Shown in pieces: positions 16,761 to 25,974 of a stretch of DNA of 64,000 nt (within the stretch, counting starts at the first letter, position 1; every line of letters begins with the position of its first letter). The position numbers and the translations under genes were made by a program. The stretch spans positions 124,001-188,000 of the forward strand of contig JAZTXH010000001.1 of NCBI GenBank assembly GCA_045636325.1, in the 5' to 3' direction. Under the pieces are notes generated by a model. The model did not search any database. It was not told the origin of the DNA and saw only the letters and a list, made by a program, of their open reading frames with translations. The stretch comes from CAKSHP01 sp045636325 (GTDB lineage Bacteria; Bacillota; Clostridia; UBA1381; UMGS1253).

Positions 16761-18950
16761 GTGGAAGAGAAAAAATATTATTATGACCAGGCGATTTGCG
16801 ATACTCTTACGGAAAACTATATGCCTTATGCCATGAGTGTTATTATCTCTCGTGCTATCCCTGAAATTGACGGCTTTAAACCGTCACACAGAAAACTTTT
16901 GTATACCATGTATAAAATGGGACTTTTAGGGTCGAACAGAACAAAGTCTTCAAATGTTGTGGGGCAGACTATGAAGCTTAACCCCCACGGCGATATGGCA
17001 ATATATGAAACAATGGTAAGACTTACCCGCGGCCATCAGGCACTTTTACATCCGTTGGTTGACTCAAAGGGTAACTTTGGTAAGCATTATTCAAGAGATA
17101 TGGCATTTGCTGCTGCCCGTTATACTGAGGTAAAGCTTGACCCTATATGTAAAGACATATTTGCAGAAATTGATAAAAACACTGTTGATTTTGTTGACAA
17201 CTTTGATGCAACAATGAAAGAGCCTGTGCTTTTGCCAACGGCATTTCCGAATATTTTGGTAAATCCAAATCAGGGTATTGCGGTTGGTATGGCATCGAAT
17301 ATTGCAAGCTTTAATTTAAAAGAGGTTTGCGAGGCAACAATTGCATATATGGAAAATGAAACCATAGACCTTTCAGAATATATAAAAGGTCCTGACTTTC
17401 CAACAGGTGCAACGCTTATATATTCAAAAAACGAAATGGAAAAAATTTTCCTAACAGGTCGCGGAAGCTTTAAACTAAGAGCAAAATATAATTACGATAA
17501 AAAGAATAACTGTATAGAAATAACCGAAATTCCATACACCACAACGTCAGAGGCAATTGTGGATAAAATTATTGACCTTGTTAAGGCAAATAAATTAAAA
17601 GACATTTCCGACATCCGTGACGAAACGGATAAAGAGGGTTTAAAAATTGCAATTGACTTAAAGCGCGGTGTTGACCCTGATAAGCTTATGACAAGGCTTT
17701 ATAAGGAAACTTCCTTGCAGGACTCATTTGGCTGTAACTTTAATGTTTTAATTGACGGCGAGCCAAGAGTGCTTGGCGTTTACGGCATTTTAGATGAATG
17801 GGTGCGCTTCCGTATGAGATGCGTTAAGCGTATGATGCAATACGATGCCGAAAAGAAAGAAGCAAAGCTTCACCTTTTAAAAGGTCTTGAAAAAATCTTA
17901 ATGGATATTGATAAAGCCATTATGATTATCCGCCACACAGAGCTTGAGGCAATGGTTGTTCCCAACTTGATGAAAGGCTTTGAAATTGATAAAATTCAGG
18001 CAGAGTACATCGCAGATATTAAGCTTCGTAATTTAAACCGCGAGTATATTTTAAACCGCACGGCAGAAATTGCTGATTTGATTAAGGATATTGAAGATTT
18101 AAGAAAAACTCTTGAAAGCGATAAAAAGATAAAAAAGTTTATTGCAAAACAGCTTACAGAGCTTGTAAAAAAATACGGCAGTGAGCGTATAACCGATTTG
18201 GTTGCAGAAGATGAGGTTGTTTACTATAACGAAGAAAACTTTATAGAAGACTATGCATTAACTGTATTTTTCTCAAAGGAAAATTACTTTAAGAAAATTC
18301 CTGCAATTTCACTTCGCTCATCAGGCAGTGAGCATAAGCTTAAAGAAGGCGATGTTCTTTTGCAGGCGGTTGAAAGCTCAAATAAATCAGAAATTCTTTT
18401 CTTTTCCAATAAGTGTAATGTATACAAAATGCGTCTTTCAGATATCCCTGACGGAAAGGTAAGTACAATTGGTGAATATCTTCCAAATCTTTTGGATATG
18501 GAGACGGATGAGCAGATTATCTACTGTTATCCTGCAGGAGATTTTAAGGGTAACTTTATGTTTGTTTATGAAAACGGCAAAATGAGCAAAGTGCCCATTG
18601 AGGTTTATAAAACAAAAACAAACCGTAAAAAGCTTACAAGTGCTTATTGCGAAAAGTCACTTTTGGTATGCATTGTGTTCTTAGGAGAAGAAGAAAAGGA
18701 CTTTGTGGTTTATTCAAACCTCGGCAAGGCGCTGTTTTTTAACAGTGCAAAAATTCCGTTAAAGACAACTAAAACAACTCAGGGTGTTCAGGTAATGATT
18801 TCTAAAAAGGGAAGCATAGTAAGCCGTGTTATTGAGGCTGAAAAAAGCGGAATTACAGACCTTGATTATTATAAAACAAAAAATATTCCTGCTATGGGTT
18901 GCTTCCTTAAGGAAGAAGATTTGCCGGATAAACAACTTTCGCTGTTTTAA
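16761..18950 (+). CDS. parC: DNA topoisomerase IV subunit A (type IIA, GyrA/ParC family)
   Basis: 729 residues starting at GTG after a G-rich ribosome site. The breakage-reunion domain is clear: YAMSVIISRAIPEIDGFKPSHRKLLYTMYKMG, the quinolone-region GDMAIYETMVRLT, and the catalytic AAARYTEVKL with Tyr121, which attaches to the DNA 5' end. A long coiled-coil region (about 370-450) and a C-terminal propeller-like domain follow. Pairing with parE just upstream and absence of GyrA-box wording support topoisomerase IV. The C-terminal domain is shorter and more degenerate than in GyrA. prfB begins 40 bp downstream, probably on the same transcript. Confidence 0.85.
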   Translation: MEEKKYYYDQAICDTLTENYMPYAMSVIISRAIPEIDGFKPSHRKLLYTMYKMGLLGSNRTKSSNVVGQTMKLNPHGDMAIYETMVRLTRGHQALLHPLVDSKGNFGKHYSRDMAFAAARYTEVKLDPICKDIFAEIDKNTVDFVDNFDATMKEPVLLPTAFPNILVNPNQGIAVGMASNIASFNLKEVCEATIAYMENETIDLSEYIKGPDFPTGATLIYSKNEMEKIFLTGRGSFKLRAKYNYDKKNNCIEITEIPYTTTSEAIVDKIIDLVKANKLKDISDIRDETDKEGLKIAIDLKRGVDPDKLMTRLYKETSLQDSFGCNFNVLIDGEPRVLGVYGILDEWVRFRMRCVKRMMQYDAEKKEAKLHLLKGLEKILMDIDKAIMIIRHTELEAMVVPNLMKGFEIDKIQAEYIADIKLRNLNREYILNRTAEIADLIKDIEDLRKTLESDKKIKKFIAKQLTELVKKYGSERITDLVAEDEVVYYNEENFIEDYALTVFFSKENYFKKIPAISLRSSGSEHKLKEGDVLLQAVESSNKSEILFFSNKCNVYKMRLSDIPDGKVSTIGEYLPNLLDMETDEQIIYCYPAGDFKGNFMFVYENGKMSKVPIEVYKTKTNRKKLTSAYCEKSLLVCIVFLGEEEKDFVVYSNLGKALFFNSAKIPLKTTKTTQGVQVMISKKGSIVSRVIEAEKSGITDLDYYKTKNIPAMGCFLKEEDLPDKQLSLF

Positions 18951-18990
18951 TTATATGAAAAATACAAATAAATTTAAAGGATGTGAAATT

Positions 18991-20113
18991 ATGATTGAAT
19001 ACGAAGAGTACAGATTAAATCTTGAATCTTTGGAAGATAAAATAATAGAACTGAGGGATTCACTTTGACATTGCCGGTGCACAAAGTCAGGCAGATGAGC
19101 TGGAAAAACAATCTATGGAACCGGATTTTTATTCCGATATGGAAAAAAGTCAGAAGGTGTTGCAGCAGATAAAGCAGTATAAAAATAAAATTGAAAGATA
19201 CGAAAACCTTGTTTCTGCATGGGAGGATGCAAAGGTTTTAGTTCAGCTTGCAATTGAAGCAGATGATGATTCTTTGTTTGATGAAATCAAGCAAAGCTAT
19301 GAATCTGTAAAAAACACTTTGGATGAAATGACACTTGAAACACTGCTTTCAGGTAAGTATGACAAGTGCAACGCTATTTTTACATTCCATGCGGGGGCAG
19401 GCGGCACAGAAGCACAGGACTGGACACAGATGCTTATGCGTATGTATCAGATGTGGGCGGCAAAACGCGGTTTTGCATGTGAGGTGCTTGATATATTAGA
19501 TGGTGACGAAGCAGGTGTAAAAAGCGCGACAATTCAGATTGCGGGACTTAATGCTTACGGCTACTGTAAGTCAGAAAAAGGGGTTCACCGTCTGGTAAGA
19601 ATTTCACCCTTTGACTCATCAGGAAGAAGACACACATCTTTTGCATCAGTTGAGGTTATGCCTGAAATTGATGATGAAATTGATATTAAAATCAATCCTG
19701 AGGACTTAAAGGTTGATACATATCGTTCAAGCGGTGCAGGAGGTCAGCACGTTAACAAAACTGAGTCTGCAATCCGTATCACCCATATTCCTACAGGTGT
19801 TGTGGTAGCCTGTCAGAATGAAAGGTCACAGCATAAAAACCGTGACACAGCTATGAAAATGCTTAAGGCGAAGCTTGTTGAAATTGCAGAGCAACAACAA
19901 AAGGATAAAATCGAAGATATCAAAGGTGTTCAGAAGGAAATCGGTTGGGGCAGTCAGATTCGTTCTTACGTTTTCCATCCTTATAATATGGTTAAAGACC
20001 ACAGAACAAACTTTGAGGTTGGTAACATAGGTGCGGTTATGGATGGCGATTTAGACGGCTTTATCAATTCTTATCTTCAGGCGGCAAGTCTTGGTCAGCT
20101 TAATTTAAAATAA
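18991..20113 (+). CDS. prfB: Peptide chain release factor 2, with programmed +1 frameshift
   Basis: RF2 recognises UGA and UAA stop codons and triggers peptide release. The first 25 codons (MIEYEEYRLNLESLEDKI...) end at an in-frame TGA at 19066-19068. A +1 shift at CTT-TGA-C continues as DIAGAQSQADELEKQ and gives a 373-residue protein. An internal Shine-Dalgarno-like GAGGG lies at 19053-19057, 5 nt before the slip codon, as in known prfB frameshift sites. Downstream motifs are the RF2-type SPFDSSGRRHTSF anticodon tripeptide region and the catalytic GGQ near residue 250. The frameshift makes expression self-regulating: low RF2 lets ribosomes stall at UGA and slip. Confidence 0.95.
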
Positions 20114-20121
20114 ATAAAAAT

Positions 20122-20177
20122 AAAAGGACTAAACGCAAAACATTGCAGATGCATTGAATTTGCATTTGGTCCTTTTT
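20122..20177. terminator. Terminator between prfB and the convergent minus-strand gene
   Basis: A long imperfect stem (AAAAGGACTAAA on the left, TTTGGTCCTTTTT on the right) with a further GCAAA/TTTGC extension. It serves prfB and, by its A-rich left side, probably also the opposing gene, whose stop it overlaps. Confidence 0.75.
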
Positions 20178-20814
20178 AATTTGTAAGATAACGCTTTAGT
20201 ACAGTCCAGTAAGAAAAGGCGGTAAGAAAAGCGATTTGGTCAATTCTTTTTTTCTTTAAAAATAAGTCGCATCCCCAGTCAGCATTTTTTGAATAGGGTA
20301 TAACCGAGCCTTCGTATATTTTGTAATCTTCAAATATTTTGTCAAATTCTTTTATGCTGTAGTATTTTTGGGTATCAATTTCAAAGGTGTTTTGAAAGTT
20401 TGAAACAAGTTCTGCCACAAATTCTGTGCAGGTGTAAGAATAAGGAATTATTACACGCTTTTTGAAAAGTGAAAACAAAGCAGATATAATATTGTAGTTA
20501 TAACGGCTACGGTTTTGCTTCATATTCTCCAGTATGGAAAAAATCTGATTTTGCGCATTTTCATCTATCGGTATTGCACATATTTTTATTTTTGCAAATT
20601 TGCCCTTGTTTTCATAACGCAAAAGGGATTCTTCGGTAAACCCCCCGTGGAGCGGTGCGTTTTTAAAATATCTTGAAAAAGAATACATCTTTTTTAAATC
20701 TTTAGTAAGGCTTATGGATACATGATTATAATTATATCCTGTTATAAGACGTATAAATTTGCCAAGTTTAAACGGAGTGGTTGAAAAAACCACATAAAGA
20801 TATTTTTCCTGCAA
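20176..20814 (-). CDS. Permuted NlpC/P60 (YiiX/LRAT-like) hydrolase-like protein
   Basis: 212 residues, not matched to a named family member. An early NHVSISLT segment (His near residue 30) and a late YSYTCTEFVAEL segment (Cys near residue 128) give the His-before-Cys order of circularly permuted NlpC/P60 or LRAT-like enzymes such as YiiX. No signal peptide is seen, so it is probably cytoplasmic. Such proteins act as amidases, peptidases or acyltransferases on lipid or peptidoglycan-like substrates. It begins 52 bp after the TrmH-type gene on the same strand. A purely structural role cannot be excluded. Confidence 0.55.
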   Translation of the reverse strand: MQEKYLYVVFSTTPFKLGKFIRLITGYNYNHVSISLTKDLKKMYSFSRYFKNAPLHGGFTEESLLRYENKGKFAKIKICAIPIDENAQNQIFSILENMKQNRSRYNYNIISALFSLFKKRVIIPYSYTCTEFVAELVSNFQNTFEIDTQKYYSIKEFDKIFEDYKIYEGSVIPYSKNADWGCDLFLKKKRIDQIAFLTAFSYWTVLKRYLTN

Positions 20815-20866
20815 TTTATCCGCCTCCTTTTTGTTTTATCTTTTGTATTTAAAGGTTATTTCTTTT

Positions 20867-21640
20867 TTAACGATTATTTCTTTGCCATTCATACATCAGT
20901 ATTCCTGCAGCAATTGAAGCGTTAAGGCTTTCTGCATTGCCTAAAATAGGAATAATAACTGTTTCGTCTGCTAAGGAAAGGCAGTCGCTGCTTATTCCGT
21001 TAGCTTCGTTGCCGATAACGATAATCGAATTTTCAGGATAGGTGCACGATTTAAAATCGGATGCACTGTCGCAAAGAGCGGCGCAAATAATTTTAAAACC
21101 TTTTTTCTTTAAATCTGAAAGTTCTTTATAGGAAACATTTGTATAAGCAGGGCATGAGAAAAACGACCCCATAGATGAGCGCACGGTTTTTGGTGAATAT
21201 AAATCACAGCATCCGAAAGAAAGAATAACCCCGTTTCCGCCGCAGGCATCAAGGGTTCGGATAACGGTGCCCATATTTCCGGGGTCTGAAAGGCAGTCGG
21301 TATATACATAAAGTCCGCTTTGTATTTCGCTTATATCATGGGTTTTCATATTTACGGCAATAATTATTCCCTCAGGTGTTTTTGTGTCACAAAGTGGGTC
21401 AAAAATCTGATCGTCTATTGTGTATACAAAATCTGAAAAACTGTTAAGGTCTTTAGAAAGCTTTTTGTAAAGGGAACTTTTAACTGCAATTATTTTTACG
21501 TCTGCGCCCGCTTTTAGAGCATCAAGACATCCTTTTATGCCCTCGACACAGAAAAGGTTTTCTGCGTTTCTGGTTTTCTTTTGTTTTAAAGATTTTATAA
21601 GCTTATACGTTTTATTTTGTGTGCTTTGAATATACTGCAT
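20867..21640 (-). CDS. TrmH/SpoU-family RNA 2'-O-methyltransferase
   Basis: 257 residues. The C-terminal SPOUT knot carries the three family motifs: DPGNMGTVIRTLDACG (motif 1), IIVIGNEANGIS (motif 2) and IPILGNAESLNASIAAGILMYEW (motif 3). The N-terminal 90 residues form the small substrate-binding domain typical of RlmB/TsnR-like enzymes (KTYKLIKSLKQKKTRNAENLFCVEGIK). It should methylate a ribose in rRNA or tRNA using S-adenosylmethionine; the exact nucleotide is not predictable. It lies between a WG-repeat lipoprotein gene and the permuted NlpC-like gene. Confidence 0.9.
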   Translation of the reverse strand: MQYIQSTQNKTYKLIKSLKQKKTRNAENLFCVEGIKGCLDALKAGADVKIIAVKSSLYKKLSKDLNSFSDFVYTIDDQIFDPLCDTKTPEGIIIAVNMKTHDISEIQSGLYVYTDCLSDPGNMGTVIRTLDACGGNGVILSFGCCDLYSPKTVRSSMGSFFSCPAYTNVSYKELSDLKKKGFKIICAALCDSASDFKSCTYPENSIIVIGNEANGISSDCLSLADETVIIPILGNAESLNASIAAGILMYEWQRNNR

Positions 21641-21655
21641 AAAAAATCACCTGTT

Positions 21656-22216
21656 TTAATTTTCTGATGTTTTTTCGATATCTGATGTTTCTTGTTGTGC
21701 AATTCTGTTTCCGTTTTTATCTATATCATAGCTTATGCCGTTTTCAATAACGGTTGCATATCCGCCGGCATTAAAGTTTGTAGCGTTGTCAAATATAAAT
21801 CCCGTTACTGCATTACCATTAGTATCTATAAAGCCAAGTTTGCCCTCGCTACGCACGAGTGCTCTGCCGTTTGAAAAGTCTCCTGCTTCTTTATATATAC
21901 ATGGAATAACCATATTTCCCTGCTTGTCTATAAATCCAAAACGAGCGTCTTTTTCCACAACGGCGCGGTCGTTTGAAAAATCTCCTGCTCTTTCAAATGT
22001 GCAGGGAATAACAATATTTCCTTCATTGTCTTTATAACCATAAAGGCCTGTGGTTTCATCTTTAAAAACTTCAAGCTTAATATTAGAGGACTTGTTTTGC
22101 TGATTTTTTTTGTTCTCTGTATTGCTGCAGGCAGCTAAAGAAAATACAATGCATGAAAGTGTAAAAATTAAGAATGTTCTTTTAAAAATGTAAAATGACC
22201 TTTTCAAAACAATCAA
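21656..22216 (-). CDS. WG-repeat lipoprotein
   Basis: Up to 186 residues. A basic, hydrophobic N terminus ends in the lipobox SLAAC (Cys30), predicting export and lipid anchoring on the outer face of the membrane. The rest consists of about four WG-type repeats: YGYKDNEGNIVIPCTFERAGDF, FGFIDKQGNMVIPCIYKEAGDF, LGFIDTNGNAVTGFIF and a degenerate last copy. WG repeats are probably beta-rich binding modules of unknown ligand. The start is uncertain: the TTG at 22216 is only 2 nt from AAAGGA, while a TTG 9 nt further in is better spaced. It is transcribed divergently from the lectin-like operon. Confidence 0.8.
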   Translation of the reverse strand: MIVLKRSFYIFKRTFLIFTLSCIVFSLAACSNTENKKNQQNKSSNIKLEVFKDETTGLYGYKDNEGNIVIPCTFERAGDFSNDRAVVEKDARFGFIDKQGNMVIPCIYKEAGDFSNGRALVRSEGKLGFIDTNGNAVTGFIFDNATNFNAGGYATVIENGISYDIDKNGNRIAQQETSDIEKTSEN

Positions 22217-22324
22217 ATCCTTTCGGTAAAATATATTTGCTCACACATATATATTAACACCTAAAGACCGTATTTGTCAATAATTCTAAACAAATTAGAA
22301 TTTTAAAAAAGCTTTTATTCCGCA

Positions 22325-22353
22325 TTGACAAAAGTCGACAGAGATAGTATAAT
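22325..22353 (+). promoter_or_regulatory. Consensus SigA promoter of the zinc-ribbon/lectin operon
   Basis: TTGACA (22325-22330), 17-bp spacer, TATAAT (22348-22353), both perfect, 57 bp before the first gene of the 22411-26436 operon. Confidence 0.88.
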
Positions 22354-22410
22354 TATAACGAATTGATATGTATTTAAAGAACGGTTTAAATAAAAGGGGG
22401 ATGTATAAAT

Positions 22411-23274
22411 ATGTTTTGCTCTAATTGCGGAAAAGAGATTAATAACAGCGCAGTGTGCCCGTTTTGCGGCACTGTGTCAGAAGAAAATAAAGCCTTTGCT
22501 ATAAATAACGCAAAGCGTAAACAAGCGCCTAAACCACCTGCACAGAATTTATATCAGCCAGAGGCAAACGCTAAATCCAATCAGGTGCCAAATCCACAGT
22601 ATATGAATAATCAGCCACGCCCAGTAAAGCAGGCAAACGGCACAAAAAATGCAGAACAAAAGGATAACAGTACGGTTATAATTCTTGCGATTTGTGCAAC
22701 AGTGGTTGTAATTGTTTTGGTGGTTGCGGTTTTATTTATGTTTAACATGTTTGGCGGCAATAATGAAGAGCCGCTAGCTTCTGTGGTATCACCTGTTGAA
22801 ACTTCTGAGCCTACCCCCGAGCCCACTCCTGAGCCCACTCCGATTGTTAAGCCTGCGGCAAGTTATATATGTGTTACAGGCGGTGGCAGCTGGTATGATG
22901 CTCAGTCGGCAGTGGCAAACTATGGGTCGGGTGCACATCTTGTAACTTTTGATTCCTATGAAGAATTCAGATTTGTTTGTGACCATGCAAAAAATAACGG
23001 GCTTAACAGCTTCTGGGCAGGTATGCAGGCAAGAAGTCTTACTGACTGGGAAAACGGCGGCCGTGATGTAGCGGGCAGACCCTTTGATAAAAATAATCTT
23101 ATCTGGCTTGCAGGAGAGCCTTCCGGTTATGACTATAATCTTCCGGCAGATGAAAGAGTTTTTGAAGATTGCCTTGTTGTTATATATAAAGATGAAAACT
23201 GGGTTGCAAATGATGCGCCGGGTACAACAAATTATACATCCGCAAAAGCGGGATATATTATAGAGATTGAATAA
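22411..23274 (+). CDS. Zinc-ribbon membrane protein with C-type-lectin-like ectodomain
   Basis: 287 residues in four parts. An N-terminal zinc ribbon (CSNCGKEI...CPFCG, residues 3-21) would be cytoplasmic. A Gln/Pro/Asn-rich linker follows to about 87, then a strong membrane helix (about 89-112) and a Pro-Glu-Thr-rich stalk with repeated PTPEP. The C-terminal region (about 150-287) has C-type-lectin-like wording: SWYDAQSAVANYGSGAHLVTFDSYEEFRFV, FWAGMQ, WLAGEPSG and ENWVANDAPG. The exposed lectin-fold domain would bind a carbohydrate or protein, with the ribbon reporting inside. It leads an operon with a GH3 hexosaminidase, a MATE exporter and another zinc-ribbon protein. Function is inferred from architecture only. 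Confidence 0.8.
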   Translation: MFCSNCGKEINNSAVCPFCGTVSEENKAFAINNAKRKQAPKPPAQNLYQPEANAKSNQVPNPQYMNNQPRPVKQANGTKNAEQKDNSTVIILAICATVVVIVLVVAVLFMFNMFGGNNEEPLASVVSPVETSEPTPEPTPEPTPIVKPAASYICVTGGGSWYDAQSAVANYGSGAHLVTFDSYEEFRFVCDHAKNNGLNSFWAGMQARSLTDWENGGRDVAGRPFDKNNLIWLAGEPSGYDYNLPADERVFEDCLVVIYKDENWVANDAPGTTNYTSAKAGYIIEIE

Positions 23275-23297
23275 AATTGTAAAACCGAAAAAAGCAG

Positions 23298-24578
23298 GTG
23301 AAAAAGTTGAAAAAAGCACTTACGGCAGTGGTTTTGGCAGTAGTTTTTATTTCAGGTATAGCTTTGGGAGACTTGTTTGGAGGTTATATTCCCTTAAAGA
23401 AGCTTGATTTTAAAAAAATTACTCGAATCGCAGATAAGGAAAACACAGAAAATAAAAAAGAGAATATAAATAATGATGATGCCCGTGAAAAATCAGAGGC
23501 AGACTGGGGCTTAACAGACGAGCAAATAACAAATAAGGCTAAAGAAATTTTAGCCAGAATGTCTTTAGATGAAAAAATTTATCAAATGATGTTTGTTACT
23601 CCCGAATCAATAGTTGAAGGTATTGACACCTGTATTGCCGCGGGTGATGCAACAAGAGAGGCAATTGAAAAATATCCCGTTGGCGGAATAATATATTTTG
23701 ATAAAAATATAAAAAATGCCTCTCAGCTTAAAGAAATGATTTCAAACACAAAAAGTTTCAGCAAAGTACCGCTGTTTATCGGTGTTGACGAAGAGGGCGG
23801 AAGTGTAAGACGTCTTGGTGATAAGGCTGAGCTTAATATGACTCAGATTGGAGATATGTCAGACTTTGGCAAAAATGGCGATTCGCTAAAGGTTTATTCT
23901 GCGGCGAAGACCATTGCAGAAGAAATAAAAGAATTTGGCTTTAATGTTGACTTTGCACCAGTGGCAGATGTTTTAACAAACAGTGAAAATACTGTTGTAA
24001 AAAAAAGAAGCTTTTCTTCTGATGTGGGCAAAGTTGCAGTTTTAGCTTCGAGCTTTGTATGCGGCCTTCAGGATAATGGAATAAGTGCCTGCTTAAAACA
24101 TTTCCCCGGTCACGGCGGAACGGCAGGCGATACACACGATGGTTACAGTGAAAATTCTGCCTCAAAAGAAGAAATTCTTAAAAACGAAACCGAGGCCTTT
24201 AAAAAAGGTATAAAAGACGGTTGTGATTTTGTTATGACGGGTCATATCAGTATGCCTAATCTTACAGGAAGTGATCTGCCCTGTTCACTTTCCAAGGTTG
24301 CAATCAAAGAGCTTTTAAAAGATGAATATGACTTTGAGGGTGTTGTTATAACAGATGCGCTTAATATGGGAGCGATTTCACAAAATTATTCTTCCGCAAA
24401 AGCGGCAGTATTAGCTGTTAGTGCGGGAAATGATATGCTTTTAATGCCGATGGATTTAGAGGAAACATTTAATGCAATAAAAGAAAATGTCGGAGGAAAA
24501 ATATCCCAGACACAAATTGACGAAAGCGTTTTAAGAATATTGAGAATAAAAGTAAAAAGAGGAATAATTAACCTTTGA
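23298..24578 (+). CDS. Glycoside hydrolase family 3 beta-N-acetylhexosaminidase (NagZ-like)
   Basis: 426 residues. An N-terminal hydrophobic stretch (about 5-25) is a signal peptide or anchor, followed by a charged linker. The catalytic barrel has the GH3 NagZ signature KHFPGHGGTAGDTHDGY (about 266-282) with the His acid/base dyad, and the nucleophile Asp in VVITDALNMGA (near residue 353). It should remove terminal N-acetylglucosamine from peptidoglycan fragments outside the membrane. The GTG at 23298 overlaps AGGTG; the TTG at 23307 is better spaced and may be the true start. It follows the lectin-like gene by 23 bp and precedes a MATE gene by 12 bp. Confidence 0.88.
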   Translation: MKKLKKALTAVVLAVVFISGIALGDLFGGYIPLKKLDFKKITRIADKENTENKKENINNDDAREKSEADWGLTDEQITNKAKEILARMSLDEKIYQMMFVTPESIVEGIDTCIAAGDATREAIEKYPVGGIIYFDKNIKNASQLKEMISNTKSFSKVPLFIGVDEEGGSVRRLGDKAELNMTQIGDMSDFGKNGDSLKVYSAAKTIAEEIKEFGFNVDFAPVADVLTNSENTVVKKRSFSSDVGKVAVLASSFVCGLQDNGISACLKHFPGHGGTAGDTHDGYSENSASKEEILKNETEAFKKGIKDGCDFVMTGHISMPNLTGSDLPCSLSKVAIKELLKDEYDFEGVVITDALNMGAISQNYSSAKAAVLAVSAGNDMLLMPMDLEETFNAIKENVGGKISQTQIDESVLRILRIKVKRGIINL

Positions 24579-24590
24579 GGAGGCAACAAT

Positions 24591-25940
24591 ATGATTGGTG
24601 GAAGAAGATTAAGATATGTTGATATGACCGAAGGTGCAGTATTAAAAAACTTTATGCTGTTTGTAATACCGCTTATTTTAACTAATCTTTTGCAGATATT
24701 TTACAATATGGTGGACTCTGTGATTGTAGGCAAATTTGCAGGACCGGATGAATTGGCGTCAGTTGGAGTATGCGGCAGTGTATACGGACTTTTGGTTTCA
24801 CTTTTAGGCGGGCTTGCCGGTGGCGCAAGTGTTTTAGTTGCACAGAGGTTCGGGGCAAAGGATTATGACGGAATTCATAATGCAGTGCATACTTCATATG
24901 CAACTGCGATTGTCGGGGGCCTTTTGCTTACTGTTGTGGGCTTTTTATCAATGAAACCGGTTTTTGCGCTGACAAAGGTTCCACCCGAAATTTTACCGGG
25001 TGCATGTCGGTATATGGGTTGCATTTATGCGGGTCTTGTGCCGACTATGATTTATAACTTTGGTGCAGGTATACTCAGAAGTGTGGGTGACAGCGGAAAA
25101 CCTCTCATATTTCTTATTATATCGGCGTTTGTTAACATAGTGCTTAATTTAATCTTTGTTATTGGATTTGGTATGGGTGCACTCGGTGTTGGTATTGCGA
25201 CTCTGGTTTCGCATATAATTTCAGCAATTCTGGTTACATTTGTGCTTTGCCGAACTTATGAAATGCATAAGCTTATTATTAAAGATATACGCTTTTATAA
25301 AGACAGCATCGGCAAAATATTAACCATAGGTGTTCCCACCGGAATTCAGAGCTCAATGTTTGCGATTTCAAACACTACTATTATAACATATGTAAACACC
25401 TTTGGCGTTCTGGCAATTGCGGCAAATTCAATCGAAGGTAATATTTCAAATATCGCGTATTGTCTGACAGGTGCATTTTCAACGGCAGTTATAACCTTTG
25501 CAGGTCAGAATTACGGTAAAAAACAGTTTGACAGAATTTATAAGGGAGGCATGAAATGTGCACTTAGTGGTGCGTCAATTGTGGCTGTATTCTGTTTTAC
25601 GGCTATGGCATTTTCAGGATATTTTCCTTATATTTTTACTGACAGTGCTGAGGTTGCAGCATATGCACAATTACGTTCTTTAATACTTTTACCTCTGATA
25701 CCTTTAGACTGCATCGGTCAGTGTTTGTCTGCTGTTATAAGAGGCTGCGGAAAGTCAGTATTTTCAATGATTGCATCGATTGTATGCATATGCATTACAA
25801 GAATTCTTTGGATAGTTATAGGTTTAAAAATATTTTATGATTTAAGAATTATTTATTCGGCATATCCGGCATCTTATGTGGTGTTTACCGGTGTGGTATT
25901 GGGATATTTTATGCTGTTTAAAAAGCGGTGGCTTAAGTAA
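24591..25940 (+). CDS. MATE-family efflux transporter
   Basis: 449 residues with about 12 membrane helices in two related halves, as in the MATE family (for example DMTEGAVLKNFMLFVIPLILTNLLQIFYN at the start, and MVDSVIVGKFAGPDELASVG). It would export organic cations or other small compounds in exchange for Na+ or H+. Sitting in an operon behind a secreted hexosaminidase and a lectin-like protein gives no clear substrate. GAGGAGG precedes the start closely. Confidence 0.88.
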   Translation: MIGGRRLRYVDMTEGAVLKNFMLFVIPLILTNLLQIFYNMVDSVIVGKFAGPDELASVGVCGSVYGLLVSLLGGLAGGASVLVAQRFGAKDYDGIHNAVHTSYATAIVGGLLLTVVGFLSMKPVFALTKVPPEILPGACRYMGCIYAGLVPTMIYNFGAGILRSVGDSGKPLIFLIISAFVNIVLNLIFVIGFGMGALGVGIATLVSHIISAILVTFVLCRTYEMHKLIIKDIRFYKDSIGKILTIGVPTGIQSSMFAISNTTIITYVNTFGVLAIAANSIEGNISNIAYCLTGAFSTAVITFAGQNYGKKQFDRIYKGGMKCALSGASIVAVFCFTAMAFSGYFPYIFTDSAEVAAYAQLRSLILLPLIPLDCIGQCLSAVIRGCGKSVFSMIASIVCICITRILWIVIGLKIFYDLRIIYSAYPASYVVFTGVVLGYFMLFKKRWLK

Positions 25941-25974
25941 AAATATTGTATTAAGTAAAAAGGAGAGCGGTTTT

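Noticed and set aside
22789..22850. DNA tandem repeat encoding PTPEP units as a variable-number repeat
   Set aside because: Only about three short imperfect copies; best explained as a proline-rich stalk.
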